Shown in pieces: positions 1 to 6,646 of a stretch of 26,993 nucleotides of DNA. The position numbers and the translations under genes were made by a program. The notes beneath the pieces were generated by a model. It was not told the origin of the DNA. It worked only from the letters and a program-made list of their open reading frames with translations, and searched no databases. The stretch is from Ottowia sp. (GTDB lineage: Bacteria; Pseudomonadota; Gammaproteobacteria; Burkholderiales; Burkholderiaceae_C), in NCBI GenBank assembly GCA_023228705.1, contig JALOAS010000037.1, positions 1 to 26,993 of the forward strand. Direction: 5' to 3'. Positions within the stretch are counted from its first letter, which is position 1. Every line of letters starts with the position of its first letter.

Positions 1-165
1 TTGAGCGTTGAGCGTTGAGCGTTGAGCGTTGAGCGTTGAGCGTTGAGCGTTGAGCGTGGTGGGCACACGCTGGACGCTGAACGCTTGACGCCAAACCTTC
101 ATCAGCCGCCGCAGGCGGCTTTCATCAAGGGCCCGCAAGGGCCGAGATCATTTGTCATGCGTCAT
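1..165 (+). repeat. Composite repeat element, copy A (heptamer array plus hairpin body)
   Basis: Eight perfect TTGAGCG heptamers occupy 1-56 and probably continue left of the window. The body follows: TGGTGGGC, then degenerate heptamers in inverted sense (ACGCTGG, ACGCTGA, ACGCTTG), then hairpin AGCCGCC-GCA-GGCGGCT at 104-120 and hairpin GGCCC-GCAA-GGGCC at 130-143, ending near GTCATGCGTCACGCG. The same body recurs at 7818-7936, 8149-8268 and, inverted, at 21165-21375. No transposase is associated with it. Confidence 0.92.
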
Positions 166-202
166 GCGTCACGCGAAACGCCCAACGGCATCCCTCACGT
201 CA

Positions 203-433
203 TCAGCGGCGATCCTTGCCCACCTCGTGGCCGATGACGCCGCCCACGGCAGCGCCGCCCACGGTGCCCAGCGCGCTGCCGCCGGTCAGCACCGCGCCGC
301 CCACCGCGCCCGCGCCGGCGCCGATGGCGGTGTTCTTGTCCTGGCGGGTCATGCCGCTGCACGCGCCAAGCGCAAGCGTCAGTGCCGCAATGGCGCCGGC
401 GCCCGCAATTTTCTTGATGGTCAGGGTGTTCAT
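203..433 (-). CDS. OsmB-like glycine-zipper lipoprotein
   Basis: This 76-residue protein has a lipoprotein signal: Lys7-Lys8, a hydrophobic stretch, and lipobox L22-G23-A24-C25. The mature part carries alternating Gly/Ala runs (AIGAGAGAVGGAVL and TVGGAAVGGVIGHEVG), the glycine-zipper 2TM pattern of osmotically inducible lipoproteins such as OsmB and the SlyB/17 kDa antigen family. It ends in a charged HEVGKDRR tail. The ATG at 433 is chosen because GAGGT lies about 8 nt upstream; an in-frame start at 487 would add residues ahead of the signal peptide. It should be anchored in the outer or inner membrane and act in envelope stress. Its promoter (520-578) carries the shared stress boxes. The gene is divergent from the phospholipase D-like lipoprotein. 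Family-level confidence is high; the exact role is unknown. Confidence 0.86.
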   Translation of the reverse strand: MNTLTIKKIAGAGAIAALTLALGACSGMTRQDKNTAIGAGAGAVGGAVLTGGSALGTVGGAAVGGVIGHEVGKDRR

Positions 434-519
434 GTCGGTTACCTCGCATTGATGTGCTTCACGATGACGGCGGCGCGCTGCAGTCAAACATCGTGGCGCG
501 CGTTTCCACCGTCATCCCA

Positions 520-578
520 AGCATGGCCGATGGTTGGCGCGGTGTCTGTCGGACAACGGCGCCTTTTCGGTCGGACAA
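520..578 (-). promoter_or_regulatory. Stress-type promoter 1, upstream of the OsmB-like gene
   Basis: On the minus strand there are two identical boxes TTGTCCGA (571-578 and 549-556) with start-to-start spacing of 22 bp. Then come exactly 23 bp and a -10-like hexamer CATGCT (520-525) followed by TGGG. The same architecture recurs at 5909-5968 and 7630-7689. The proximal box is part of an odd palindrome TGTC-G-GACA (plus strand 547-555). The implied leader to the start codon at 433 is about 80 nt. The boxes sit in the 310 bp gap between divergent genes, so an effect on the plus-strand lipoprotein gene is possible but unsupported. Confidence 0.6.
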
Positions 579-743
579 AACCTGCAAGGCGGCGCGCTTT
601 GCCTTCAACAGCGCCGGCTCGCGGGCGGCAAGAGCCACGAGCGCACGCCCGGCGCAGCGCGCTGCCTCGCCCGTGCCAGCAGGCTTGCGCACCCAATCCG
701 GACGGCCGCGCCAATCGGGGTACAGTTGGCTGCGCAGACACCC

Positions 744-2333
744 ATGACTTCCGCACGCACGCCAGCGCCCAAGTCGTACCGCCGCCCGCGAGGGTCCTGG
801 GCGACGCTGGCCCTTGTCTTGCTGATGGCAGGCTGCACCAGCCTGCCAACGCAGGGGGTGCGTCCGGTCTCGCACGCGCTTGCCGACCCGGCAAGCACGG
901 CGCTGGGCCAGCAGGCGGCGCACAAGCGGCCTGACCAGGTCCCCGCGGATCAATCGGGCTTTGCCCTACTGGCCTCGCCAGACGATGCTTTTGCGGCGCG
1001 GCTCGCGCTGGCGCAGCAGGCCAGCCAGACCCTGGACATCCAGTACTACCTCATCCACGCAGACCCCAGCGCGGCCCGGCTGCTGGGCGCGGTGCGCGCC
1101 GCCGCAGCCCGCGGCGTGCGCGTGCGCATCCTGCTGGACGACCTGCACGCCGCTGGGCACGACGCACTGGTCATGGCCATGGCCCAGGTGCCCGGCGTGC
1201 AGATGCGCATGGCCAACCCGCTGCCCGGCAGCCGCAAGGTGGGCGCGCTGCGTACGCTGCGCTCGCTGGGCGATTTCGACCGCATCCAGCGCCGCATGCA
1301 CAACAAGCTCTTCCTTGCCGACAACGCCTGGGGCATCACCGGCGGGCGCAACCTGGGAGACGCGTACTTCGGCACCGCGCGCCGCAGCGACTACATAGAC
1401 CTGGACGTGCTGGCCGCGGGGCCGGTGGTGCGCAGCCTGTCGGCAAGCTTTGACCAATACTGGAACGATGCGCTCGCGTACCCGGTCGGCGCGCTCATCA
1501 CGCCGGCCGAGCTCGCCAACCTGCAAGAGACCACGCAACCGCGCGATGCCGCCGCGCCGGACAAGCCAGCGCCCCCGCTGCCGGCAGCGCTGGACCTGGC
1601 CGAAGTGCAACTGCACTGGGCACCCGTGGAGGCGCTGGTTGACAATCCCGTGAAGCTGGTGCCCGGCCGCAGCCCCGGCCCGGAGGACACGCCGGAAGAC
1701 GCGGTGCTGCGCGGCGTGCTGGCGCTGATGGATGCGGCGCAGAAGGACGTGCTCATCGTCACGCCTTATTTCGTGCCGGGCGACGCCATGATGGCCACCT
1801 TTGCCGGGCTGCGCGCGCGCGACGTGCCGGTGCGCGTGTTGACCAATTCGCTGTCGTCCACCACGTCGCTGCTGGCGCAGGTTGGTTACACGCGCCACCG
1901 CAAGCAGCTGCTGCGACTTGGAATCGACCTGCGCGAGATGCACGCGGCTGAACGGGCCCGGCTGCGGCAGACGCTGCTTGGCTCGGGGTCCAGCAGCAAC
2001 AAGGCCAGCCTGCACGTCAAGTTGCTTGTCATAGACGGGCAGGCGCTTGTCATTGGCTCCATGAACATGGACCTGCGCTCGCGGCTGCAGAACACCGAGG
2101 TCGCACTCGTCATTTACAGCGAGCCGCTGTCACGGCAGGCAAGCCGCCTGGTGGAGGACGTCATCAAGGCCTCGGCGTGGAAGCTCGAGCTTGCGGCTGA
2201 CGGCTCGCTGCACTGGCGCGCGCCGCCAGGCGCTGATTTCAGCGACGCCAGCAGCGAGCCCGACACCGGCTTCTGGCTGCGCCTGCTGGCCCGGCTGCTC
2301 GACAACCCTCTTGTTCCTGACGAATTGCTGTAG
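744..2333 (+). CDS. Phospholipase D-like lipoprotein, cardiolipin synthase family
   Basis: This 529-residue protein has two HKD phosphodiesterase motifs: H186-x-K188-x4-D193 followed by GGRN, and H424-x-K426-x4-D431 followed by GSMNMD. These pair into one active site that forms a phosphohistidine intermediate in phosphatidyl transfer or hydrolysis. The layout fits the ClsC/YmdC group of cardiolipin synthases or a periplasmic phospholipase D. The N-terminus has an Arg-rich stretch and a hydrophobic segment ending MAGC31, a lipobox, which predicts a lipid-anchored protein. ATG 744 places the signal at the N-terminus; longer in-frame forms would bury it. No clear Shine-Dalgarno is visible. It is divergent from the OsmB-like gene and convergent with a BON protein. 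Cardiolipin synthesis and phospholipid turnover cannot be told apart from sequence alone. Confidence 0.88.
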   Translation: MTSARTPAPKSYRRPRGSWATLALVLLMAGCTSLPTQGVRPVSHALADPASTALGQQAAHKRPDQVPADQSGFALLASPDDAFAARLALAQQASQTLDIQYYLIHADPSAARLLGAVRAAAARGVRVRILLDDLHAAGHDALVMAMAQVPGVQMRMANPLPGSRKVGALRTLRSLGDFDRIQRRMHNKLFLADNAWGITGGRNLGDAYFGTARRSDYIDLDVLAAGPVVRSLSASFDQYWNDALAYPVGALITPAELANLQETTQPRDAAAPDKPAPPLPAALDLAEVQLHWAPVEALVDNPVKLVPGRSPGPEDTPEDAVLRGVLALMDAAQKDVLIVTPYFVPGDAMMATFAGLRARDVPVRVLTNSLSSTTSLLAQVGYTRHRKQLLRLGIDLREMHAAERARLRQTLLGSGSSSNKASLHVKLLVIDGQALVIGSMNMDLRSRLQNTEVALVIYSEPLSRQASRLVEDVIKASAWKLELAADGSLHWRAPPGADFSDASSEPDTGFWLRLLARLLDNPLVPDELL

Positions 2334-2376
2334 CGCGCCAGACCGGGACAAGAAAATGGCCCATGCCGGGCACACC

Positions 2377-2416
2377 AAAAAAAAGCCGGGCACCCCGCGT
2401 GAGTGTCCCCGGCTTT
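2377..2416 (-). terminator. Intrinsic terminator of the BON protein gene
   Basis: Arms 2382-2390 (AAAGCCGGG) and 2408-2416 (CCCGGCTTT) form a 9-bp stem. On the minus strand the stem is followed by eight T (plus-strand A run 2377-2384), a textbook rho-independent terminator for the minus-strand gene ending at 2493. It may also stop convergent transcription from the phospholipase D-like gene. Confidence 0.85.
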
Positions 2417-2492
2417 GCACGGGCTGCGTGCCAGCGGCACGCAGCGCAAGCGTTTCCGCCGCGCCGCCGCACCAGGCGACGGCTGTGGCCGC

Positions 2493-2993
2493 TTACTTGG
2501 CGTCGGCGCCAGAGATCTTCACGTCCTTCACGCCATCAACGTCCTTGACCGCCTTTTCTATCTTGTCCTTGTCGGCGTTGCTGTCCAGCCCGCTGATCGT
2601 CACGACACCGTCCTTGGTTTCAACGGTGACGTTGCTGTCATCGATGCCTTCGGACGACAGCTTTTGCTTCACCTGCGTGGTGATCTGCTGGTCTGCATCG
2701 CTCTCGCTGCCGGCGGCGCCCTGCGCGTCGCTTGCACCCGACATGGAATCGGGACCCGACGTGCCCGGAGCGCTCGCGCCGTCGGAGCTGCCGGTTGTGC
2801 CTGCGGCGCCCGAGGTGCCAGCCGCGCCCTGCCCGGATTGCCCGGCACTGCTGCTGTCCGGCATGGTCTGGGTTGCTGGACCAGACGAGCCGCTGCTGTC
2901 GCTCGACGACTGCGCCAGGGCCAGGCCGCTGCCCATGGCCAGTGCGGTGGCGATGCTGATGGCGATGGCTGATTGGGGAAGCTTGATTTTCAT
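2493..2993 (-). CDS. Periplasmic protein with one BON domain
   Basis: This 166-residue protein has a signal peptide (Lys2, Lys4, hydrophobic core, ALA-Q cleavage near 27/28), a disordered Ser/Gly/Ala linker (about 28-98) and one BON domain (about 101-162, with ITTQVKQKL, GVVTISG and DGVKDVKISG). BON domains (OsmY, DolP, Kbp) are thought to bind phospholipid or envelope surfaces. The start has AAGGAGT about 7 nt upstream. A sigma-S-like CCTACAGTTTG lies about 60 nt upstream (TACAGT at 3052-3057, minus strand), but the paired TTGTCYGA boxes of the other stress promoters are absent. An intrinsic terminator follows. It is related to, but distinct from, the two-BON protein at 5232-5876. The molecular target is unknown. 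Confidence 0.9.
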   Translation of the reverse strand: MKIKLPQSAIAISIATALAMGSGLALAQSSSDSSGSSGPATQTMPDSSSAGQSGQGAAGTSGAAGTTGSSDGASAPGTSGPDSMSGASDAQGAAGSESDADQQITTQVKQKLSSEGIDDSNVTVETKDGVVTISGLDSNADKDKIEKAVKDVDGVKDVKISGADAK

Positions 2994-2999
2994 GGAATG

Positions 3000-3669
3000 A
3001 CTCCTTGATTGATGAAACGGACCTTGACCTTAGGTCGCGCGGCGGCGCCAAACTGTAGGACAGCTGCGCGACGGACGGTAGGAAGATTCCGGAACTGAAA
3101 CGGACTCCGGTGTGGTCTCTCGCGAGCCCCTGCGCACGACCTTCTTTCACGCCGTTTCCCGACCAAGAACCCGGGGCCACAGCCCGCAGTGCCTGCCGCT
3201 GCTGCGCGCGGGGTTGTGTGGCGTCCGCGCTGAGGTGGCGCATGGCCTGGCTGTCGGTGGCGGCGACCGCGCTGGCGCTGGCGTGAACCCGTTACCGTCT
3301 TGCTCGTCCCGGCCAGCGGCGACGCGCAGCGCAACTGGCGCTGCCAGGCACCGGTTTTGCAGTGGCAATGCTTGCGCTTGCACAGCTGCAAGCCCCGGCA
3401 CGCACAGCGCTTGTGATGCTCGAACGCGACTTTGGATGGCACCGCACGTGGACCTGTTGATCACTCTTTTTCTCCACCGCGATCGCCTGCGACCTCATGT
3501 GAGTCTCAGCCAACCTGATCACGCACACCAAGGCTCCGGCGCACCATTCAGGCCGCACCCAGCTGCGGTCAAGTCGGCCCACGACGACACGGCAACAAGA
3601 CAAATTCCTACAGCGCACGTGGCGCCCGCGTGCACACAATGGCAGATGAAAGCGGCAAAAGGAAAAATC
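3000..3669. other. Gene-poor gap with a possible transporter relic
   Basis: No intact gene is supported. Open frames on both strands are rich in Arg, His, Pro and Cys and lack ribosome binding sites. In one plus-strand frame between about 3355 and 3522, interrupted by stops at 3457-3459 and 3520-3522, the translation includes ALVMLERDFGWHRTW, a stop, then SLFFSTAIACDLM. This resembles the first membrane segments of a major facilitator superfamily transporter. It may be a decayed 5' end, but it is too short to prove. Confidence 0.3.
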
Positions 3670-4107
3670 ATGACCAGTCCCATGGCTGACAAGCATCTTT
3701 ACCGGATGGACGACGTGTTCTACCCGCGTGGACACGTGTTTGCGTTGCTTGCCGATGCGGCGGCAGCACAGGCCGCAGCGGCCAGCGTATCGGCGGTCCG
3801 CGCCGTGGGCCCCGTCGCGGTGGTGCCACCGGAGGCCATCATCGAGCACCTGGGCCCGCGCGCGGACAAGACAGGTGGCCTGCCATCGGTGGGCCGCGAG
3901 CACCAGTTCATGCTGCGCTTTGTCGAGCTGGCGCGCGCCGGGCGCTGCGGGTTGCTCATTGCGGTAGACGACGCCGACCCCGGAGCCGTTGCTGCTGCGC
4001 TGGCCAGCCACCCCGTGGAGCTGGCGTATCTGTACAGGCTGCTGGTGATAGAAGAACTGGTGGAAAGCACCAAGCGCGCCAACGACGCGGCAGCCGGCGA
4101 GCTGTGA
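3670..4107 (+). CDS. Hypothetical protein, possible YflT/DUF1269-like stress fold
   Basis: I do not recognise this 145-residue protein with certainty. It has no signal peptide or membrane segment. The first half (VFALLADAAAAQAAAASVSAVR, then VAVVPPEAI) and second half (CGLLIAVDDADPGAVAAALAS, then LLVIEEL) each follow a strand-helix-strand pattern. This is loosely like the ferredoxin-like repeats of general stress protein 17M/YflT and DUF1269 proteins; that resemblance is inference. ATG 3670 is preceded by AAAGGAAAA, a fair Shine-Dalgarno; an in-frame ATG at 3646 has none. The same frame is open upstream to 3112, but its composition there is not protein-like. Its position between BON and ferritin-like genes suggests a stress role. 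Confidence 0.62.
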   Translation: MTSPMADKHLYRMDDVFYPRGHVFALLADAAAAQAAAASVSAVRAVGPVAVVPPEAIIEHLGPRADKTGGLPSVGREHQFMLRFVELARAGRCGLLIAVDDADPGAVAAALASHPVELAYLYRLLVIEELVESTKRANDAAAGEL

Positions 4108-4190
4108 GCTGCGGACCGCAGCCCGCGCTCACAGCGTGGCAACGGCCCGTGCCGGTGCTGCCAGGGCGCGTGCCTGAGCGCAAGGCCGGT

Positions 4191-4223
4191 CCCGCCCCCG
4201 GCTGGGACAGCCTGGGGGCGGGG
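4191..4223. terminator. Strong hairpin between convergent genes
   Basis: CCCGCCCCCGGCT pairs with AGCCTGGGGGCGGG across a 5-nt loop, with one bulged base. It lies between the ends of the hypothetical gene (4107) and the ferritin-like gene (4261). Neither side has a T tract, so intrinsic termination is uncertain. It may block read-through or protect 3' ends. Confidence 0.45.
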
Positions 4224-4260
4224 CTCGGGTCTTGCGGAGCGTGCCCCGCGTGCGAGACGG

Positions 4261-4827
4261 TCAGCGCGCGCGCGCCGGCTCGCCTTTCTTGCCCAGCTCC
4301 TCGAGCAGCGTCACCATGTCTTCGGCGTGCTCTTCTTCCTGCGCCAGAATGTCTTCCAGCATGCGCCGCGTGGTTGGATCGTCGTCGCCAATGTAGCGGA
4401 TCATCTCGCCGTAGGTCTCTATGGCAATGCGCTCGGCCACCAGGTCTTCCTTGATCATGTCGACCAGGTCGGTGCCTTCCACATAGTCGGCGTGCGAGCG
4501 CGTGGCCAGGCCGTCGGGAGAGAAGTCGGGGGCGCCGTCCAGTTGCGTGATGCGCTCGGCAATGCGGTCCGCATGCGCCTGCTCTTCCGCCGCGTGTTCG
4601 GCAAACTCGGCCGCCACGCTCTGGGCATGAATCCCTGAAGCCATGTAGTAATGGTACTTGTAGCGCAGCACGCAGATGATCTCGGTTGCCAGCGCTTCAT
4701 TGAGCAGCTTGATGACCTGGCCGCGGTCAGCCGCATAGCCGGCGGTGATGGCACCGTCGGCTATGTGCTTGCGGGCGCGCTCGCGTATGGTCTTCATGTC
4801 GATGACGAAGGGTTTCCTTTCAGTCAT
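4261..4827 (-). CDS. Bacterioferritin-like ferritin-family protein lacking the heme methionine
   Basis: This 188-residue protein has a four-helix ferritin-like fold. The diiron ferroxidase ligands align with bacterioferritin: E49 (ALATEIICVLRY), E82 and H85 (EEQAHADR), E132 (LVAERIAIETY), and E164 and H167 (EEEHAED). In bacterioferritin the heme-ligating Met52 directly follows the second Glu; here that place is Gln83, so heme binding as in Bfr is unlikely. A roughly 30-residue N-terminal extension with basic residues (RERARKHI) precedes helix A. It probably oxidises and sequesters iron or protects against peroxide. AAGGACAG lies upstream of the ATG. It is the last of three minus-strand genes (two-BON protein, DUF1328 protein, this one), with 130 bp between it and the DUF1328 gene. 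It could belong to a Dps-like ferritin subgroup rather than true Bfr. Confidence 0.85.
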   Translation of the reverse strand: MTERKPFVIDMKTIRERARKHIADGAITAGYAADRGQVIKLLNEALATEIICVLRYKYHYYMASGIHAQSVAAEFAEHAAEEQAHADRIAERITQLDGAPDFSPDGLATRSHADYVEGTDLVDMIKEDLVAERIAIETYGEMIRYIGDDDPTTRRMLEDILAQEEEHAEDMVTLLEELGKKGEPARAR

Positions 4828-4957
4828 GAATCTGTCCTTGGGTGTATTTGGAATCGCCGGATGAGCGGGCGTAGCGCAGCAGCGATATCCGACGCGGAAT
4901 CGCTGCAGGGATCACGGCACCTCGCATGCAACGACGTGCCTGCGCTGCCTCGCGGCG

Positions 4958-5119
4958 TCAAGGTCGCGTTCGGCCGAAGATGAGCGACAAGACAAACAGC
5001 ACCAGGAAAATGCCAAACAGGATCTTGGCGATTCCTGCCGCGGCGCCAGCGATGCCGAAGAAGCCGAAAAAGCCGGCTATCAGCGCAATGACCAGAAAGA
5101 CAACGGCGTAATGCAACAT
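4958..5119 (-). CDS. DUF1328 (YtjA-type) small membrane protein
   Basis: This 53-residue protein begins MLHYAVVFLVIALIAG and contains GFFGIAGAAAGIAKILFGIF. That is the DUF1328 pattern of two hydrophobic helices around a Gly/Ala-rich turn, ending in a basic FGRTRP. TGGAG lies 7 nt upstream of the ATG. The function of the family is unknown; members often sit beside stress and envelope genes. It lies 112 bp downstream of the two-BON gene and 130 bp upstream of the ferritin-like gene on the same strand, so co-transcription is likely. A divergent paralogue lies at 7362-7595. Confidence 0.88.
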   Translation of the reverse strand: MLHYAVVFLVIALIAGFFGFFGIAGAAAGIAKILFGIFLVLFVLSLIFGRTRP

Positions 5120-5231
5120 GTTGATCTCCAGATAACGGGTGCTTCACAAACGGGAAGCGGATGAGGCGTCCTGCACGCTGCGCCTCCGGGACGTGGCCCG
5201 GACAGCCGACGCAGGCCGCCACGCTCGGGCA

Positions 5232-5876
5232 TCAGCTGCCGGCCTTGAGGCCGGCGCTGTCGACGTCCTTCACGCCCTTGACGCTGCGCGCGGCAGCTTC
5301 GGCCTTCTGGACCGCGACATCGGAATCCAGCACGCCGGTCAGCGTGACCACGCCATCGGTGGTCTGAACCGATACGTCGCCGCTCTTGACACCATCGGTG
5401 ATCGCAAGCTCGGTCTTCACCTTGGTCGTGATCCAGCCGTCGCTGATGGCTTCCCCGGCGCTGGAAGACGCGTCGCTGTCGTCGGCCGTCGCGCCCTCGG
5501 CGTCGACCTTGAGCCCGGACGCGTCAACCTGCTCCACGCCCTTGATGCCCTGCGCCACCGATTCGGCCTTCCTGACCGCCGTCTCGCTGGGCTGCGTCCC
5601 GGTCAGGGTGACGACGCCGTTCACGGTCTTCACGGAGATGTCGCCGCTCTTGACGCCGTCGGTCACGGCCAGCTCGGCCTTGACCTTGGTCGTGATCCAG
5701 GTGTCTGCCACCGGCTGTTCGCTGCCGTCGGACGCTTGCGCCGCGCCAGCGTCTGCCGCCGGTGCGTCGGCCCGGGTCTCGTTTTGCGGCGCCGTCTGCG
5801 CCCAGGCTGCACCGCCACTGCCCAGTGCCAGAACGGCGGCGGCCAGGATTGTCGTGCCAAAAGTGGATTTTTTCAT
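5232..5876 (-). CDS. OsmY-like periplasmic protein with two BON domains
   Basis: This 214-residue protein has a signal peptide (MKKSTFG start, AWA-Q cleavage near 26/27), then an Ala/Asp-rich linker and two BON domains (about 57-123 and 145-211). The domains are clear internal duplicates: both contain TDGVKSGD and GVVTLTG. This is the architecture of OsmY, a periplasmic osmotic-stress protein and chaperone. ATG 5876 is chosen over the in-frame ATG at 5900 because GGAGGT precedes it and the signal peptide then starts properly. Promoter 5909-5968 has the paired stress boxes and a sigma-S-like -10, with a leader of about 26 nt. It is the first gene of a likely operon with the DUF1328 and ferritin-like genes. 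Confidence 0.9.
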   Translation of the reverse strand: MKKSTFGTTILAAAVLALGSGGAAWAQTAPQNETRADAPAADAGAAQASDGSEQPVADTWITTKVKAELAVTDGVKSGDISVKTVNGVVTLTGTQPSETAVRKAESVAQGIKGVEQVDASGLKVDAEGATADDSDASSSAGEAISDGWITTKVKTELAITDGVKSGDVSVQTTDGVVTLTGVLDSDVAVQKAEAAARSVKGVKDVDSAGLKAGS

Positions 5877-5908
5877 CGGGACCTCCAATGTCTGCTTCAA
5901 ACAGGTTC

Positions 5909-5968
5909 AGTGTGTCGCAGGCACCGCCGGCACACTGTCAGACAAATGCCATTAATGCCGTCAGCAAA
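5909..5968 (-). promoter_or_regulatory. Stress-type promoter 2, upstream of the two-BON gene
   Basis: On the minus strand the distal box is TTTGCTGA (5961-5968) and the proximal box TTGTCTGA (5938-5945), 23 bp apart. Exactly 23 bp later comes CACACT (5909-5914) followed by GAA, which fits the sigma-S -10 (TACACTTAA type) at 7 of 9 positions. The proximal box is part of the palindrome TGTC-A-GACA (5936-5944). An extra inverted repeat, CAGTGTG (5908-5914) with CACACTG (5931-5937), overlaps the -10 and could be a separate operator. Confidence 0.62.
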
Positions 5969-6032
5969 ATGCGTGGATGGGCGCAAGCGGCGCTGCGGCC
6001 GGCGCTGAAGAAACGCCGATTGCGGGGCCGGC

Positions 6033-6290
6033 TCAGTAGTACGCGGTCTCGGCCGTGACCTTGCCGCGGAACACGTGGTACGAATACCCGCTGTACGCCA
6101 GCACGGCGGGCAGCATGATGAGCGCGCCCACCGGCACGAATCCCTGTGACTGCACCGGCGATGCGGCGTCCCACAGCGTCATGGATGGCGGCACGCCGTT
6201 CGACTTCCGCAACCCGCCAGCCGGGAACAGGATGTGAAACGAGATCACCCAGCCAAACTGCAGGCGCGACAGAAACAGCGCTTCGTTCAC
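6033..6290 (-). pseudogene. In-frame cydA-cydB fusion, remnant of a cytochrome bd oxidase operon
   Basis: The 85-codon frame starts with GTG (AGGA about 11 nt upstream). Its first 24 residues include LSRLQFGWVISFHILFPA, the N-terminus of cytochrome bd subunit I. After about eight unrelated residues (GGLRKSNG) it continues VPPSMTLWDAASPVQSQGF and ends GYSYHVFRGKVTAETAYY, the C-terminus of subunit II. Everything between, about 450 residues of CydA and 300 of CydB by family size, is missing, including all heme ligands. The junction lies near 6195-6220. The result keeps one helix from each subunit and could still be translated, but it cannot be an oxidase. No cydX-like frame follows the stop. Deletion in the chromosome is most likely; an assembly error joining the two genes is the alternative. 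Confidence 0.85.
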
Positions 6291-6542
6291 GGGTTCACAT
6301 CCTGTTTGTGCGGACTCCGCGGTGGCCGCGCGTCACCCCCGCCGCCCGCCGCAAGACAGGCTCGCATCGGATCACACGGGCGGTGCTGAGGAGCGGCTGC
6401 CGGATGATGGCTCGACCGCACCGCGCATGGACTGCTGGTCGGTCGTTCCGGACGCGGCACACGGAAAATACGATCCATTTGCAGCTTGCCGGATTCCACG
6501 CATCAACCCGGGCAGGCAGGAGTGCGCCCATGCTGGCGCACC
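6291..6542. other. Gap upstream of the cyd remnant, no gene seen
   Basis: This stretch between the cyd fusion start and the PRC-barrel terminator has only non-protein-like open frames. It probably contains the old cydA promoter. I could not assign a clear -35/-10 pair and see no recognisable operator. Confidence 0.4.
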
Positions 6543-6577
6543 AAAAAGCCGGCGCAGGCTCCAATGCCTGCGCCGGT
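6543..6577 (-). terminator. Intrinsic terminator of the PRC-barrel gene
   Basis: CCGGCGCAGGC (6549-6559) and GCCTGCGCCGG (6566-6576) form an 11-bp perfect stem with a 6-nt loop. On the minus strand it is followed by five T (plus-strand A run 6543-6547). It lies about 70 bp beyond the PRC-barrel stop codon and separates it from the cyd remnant. Confidence 0.85.
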
Positions 6578-6646
6578 CCGGGGACTATGGTCGTGCCTGC
6601 CACGATGCCACCGGGGCGCCGGGATCCGGTACGAGGCCGGCCGCCG

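Noticed and set aside
1..56. CRISPR array
   Set aside because: The repeats are 7 bp, directly adjacent and without spacers; there are no cas genes in the window.
3112..3669. N-terminal extension of the hypothetical protein starting at 3670
   Set aside because: The extra 186 residues are Arg/His/Pro/Cys-rich and not protein-like, whereas 3670 has a ribosome binding site.
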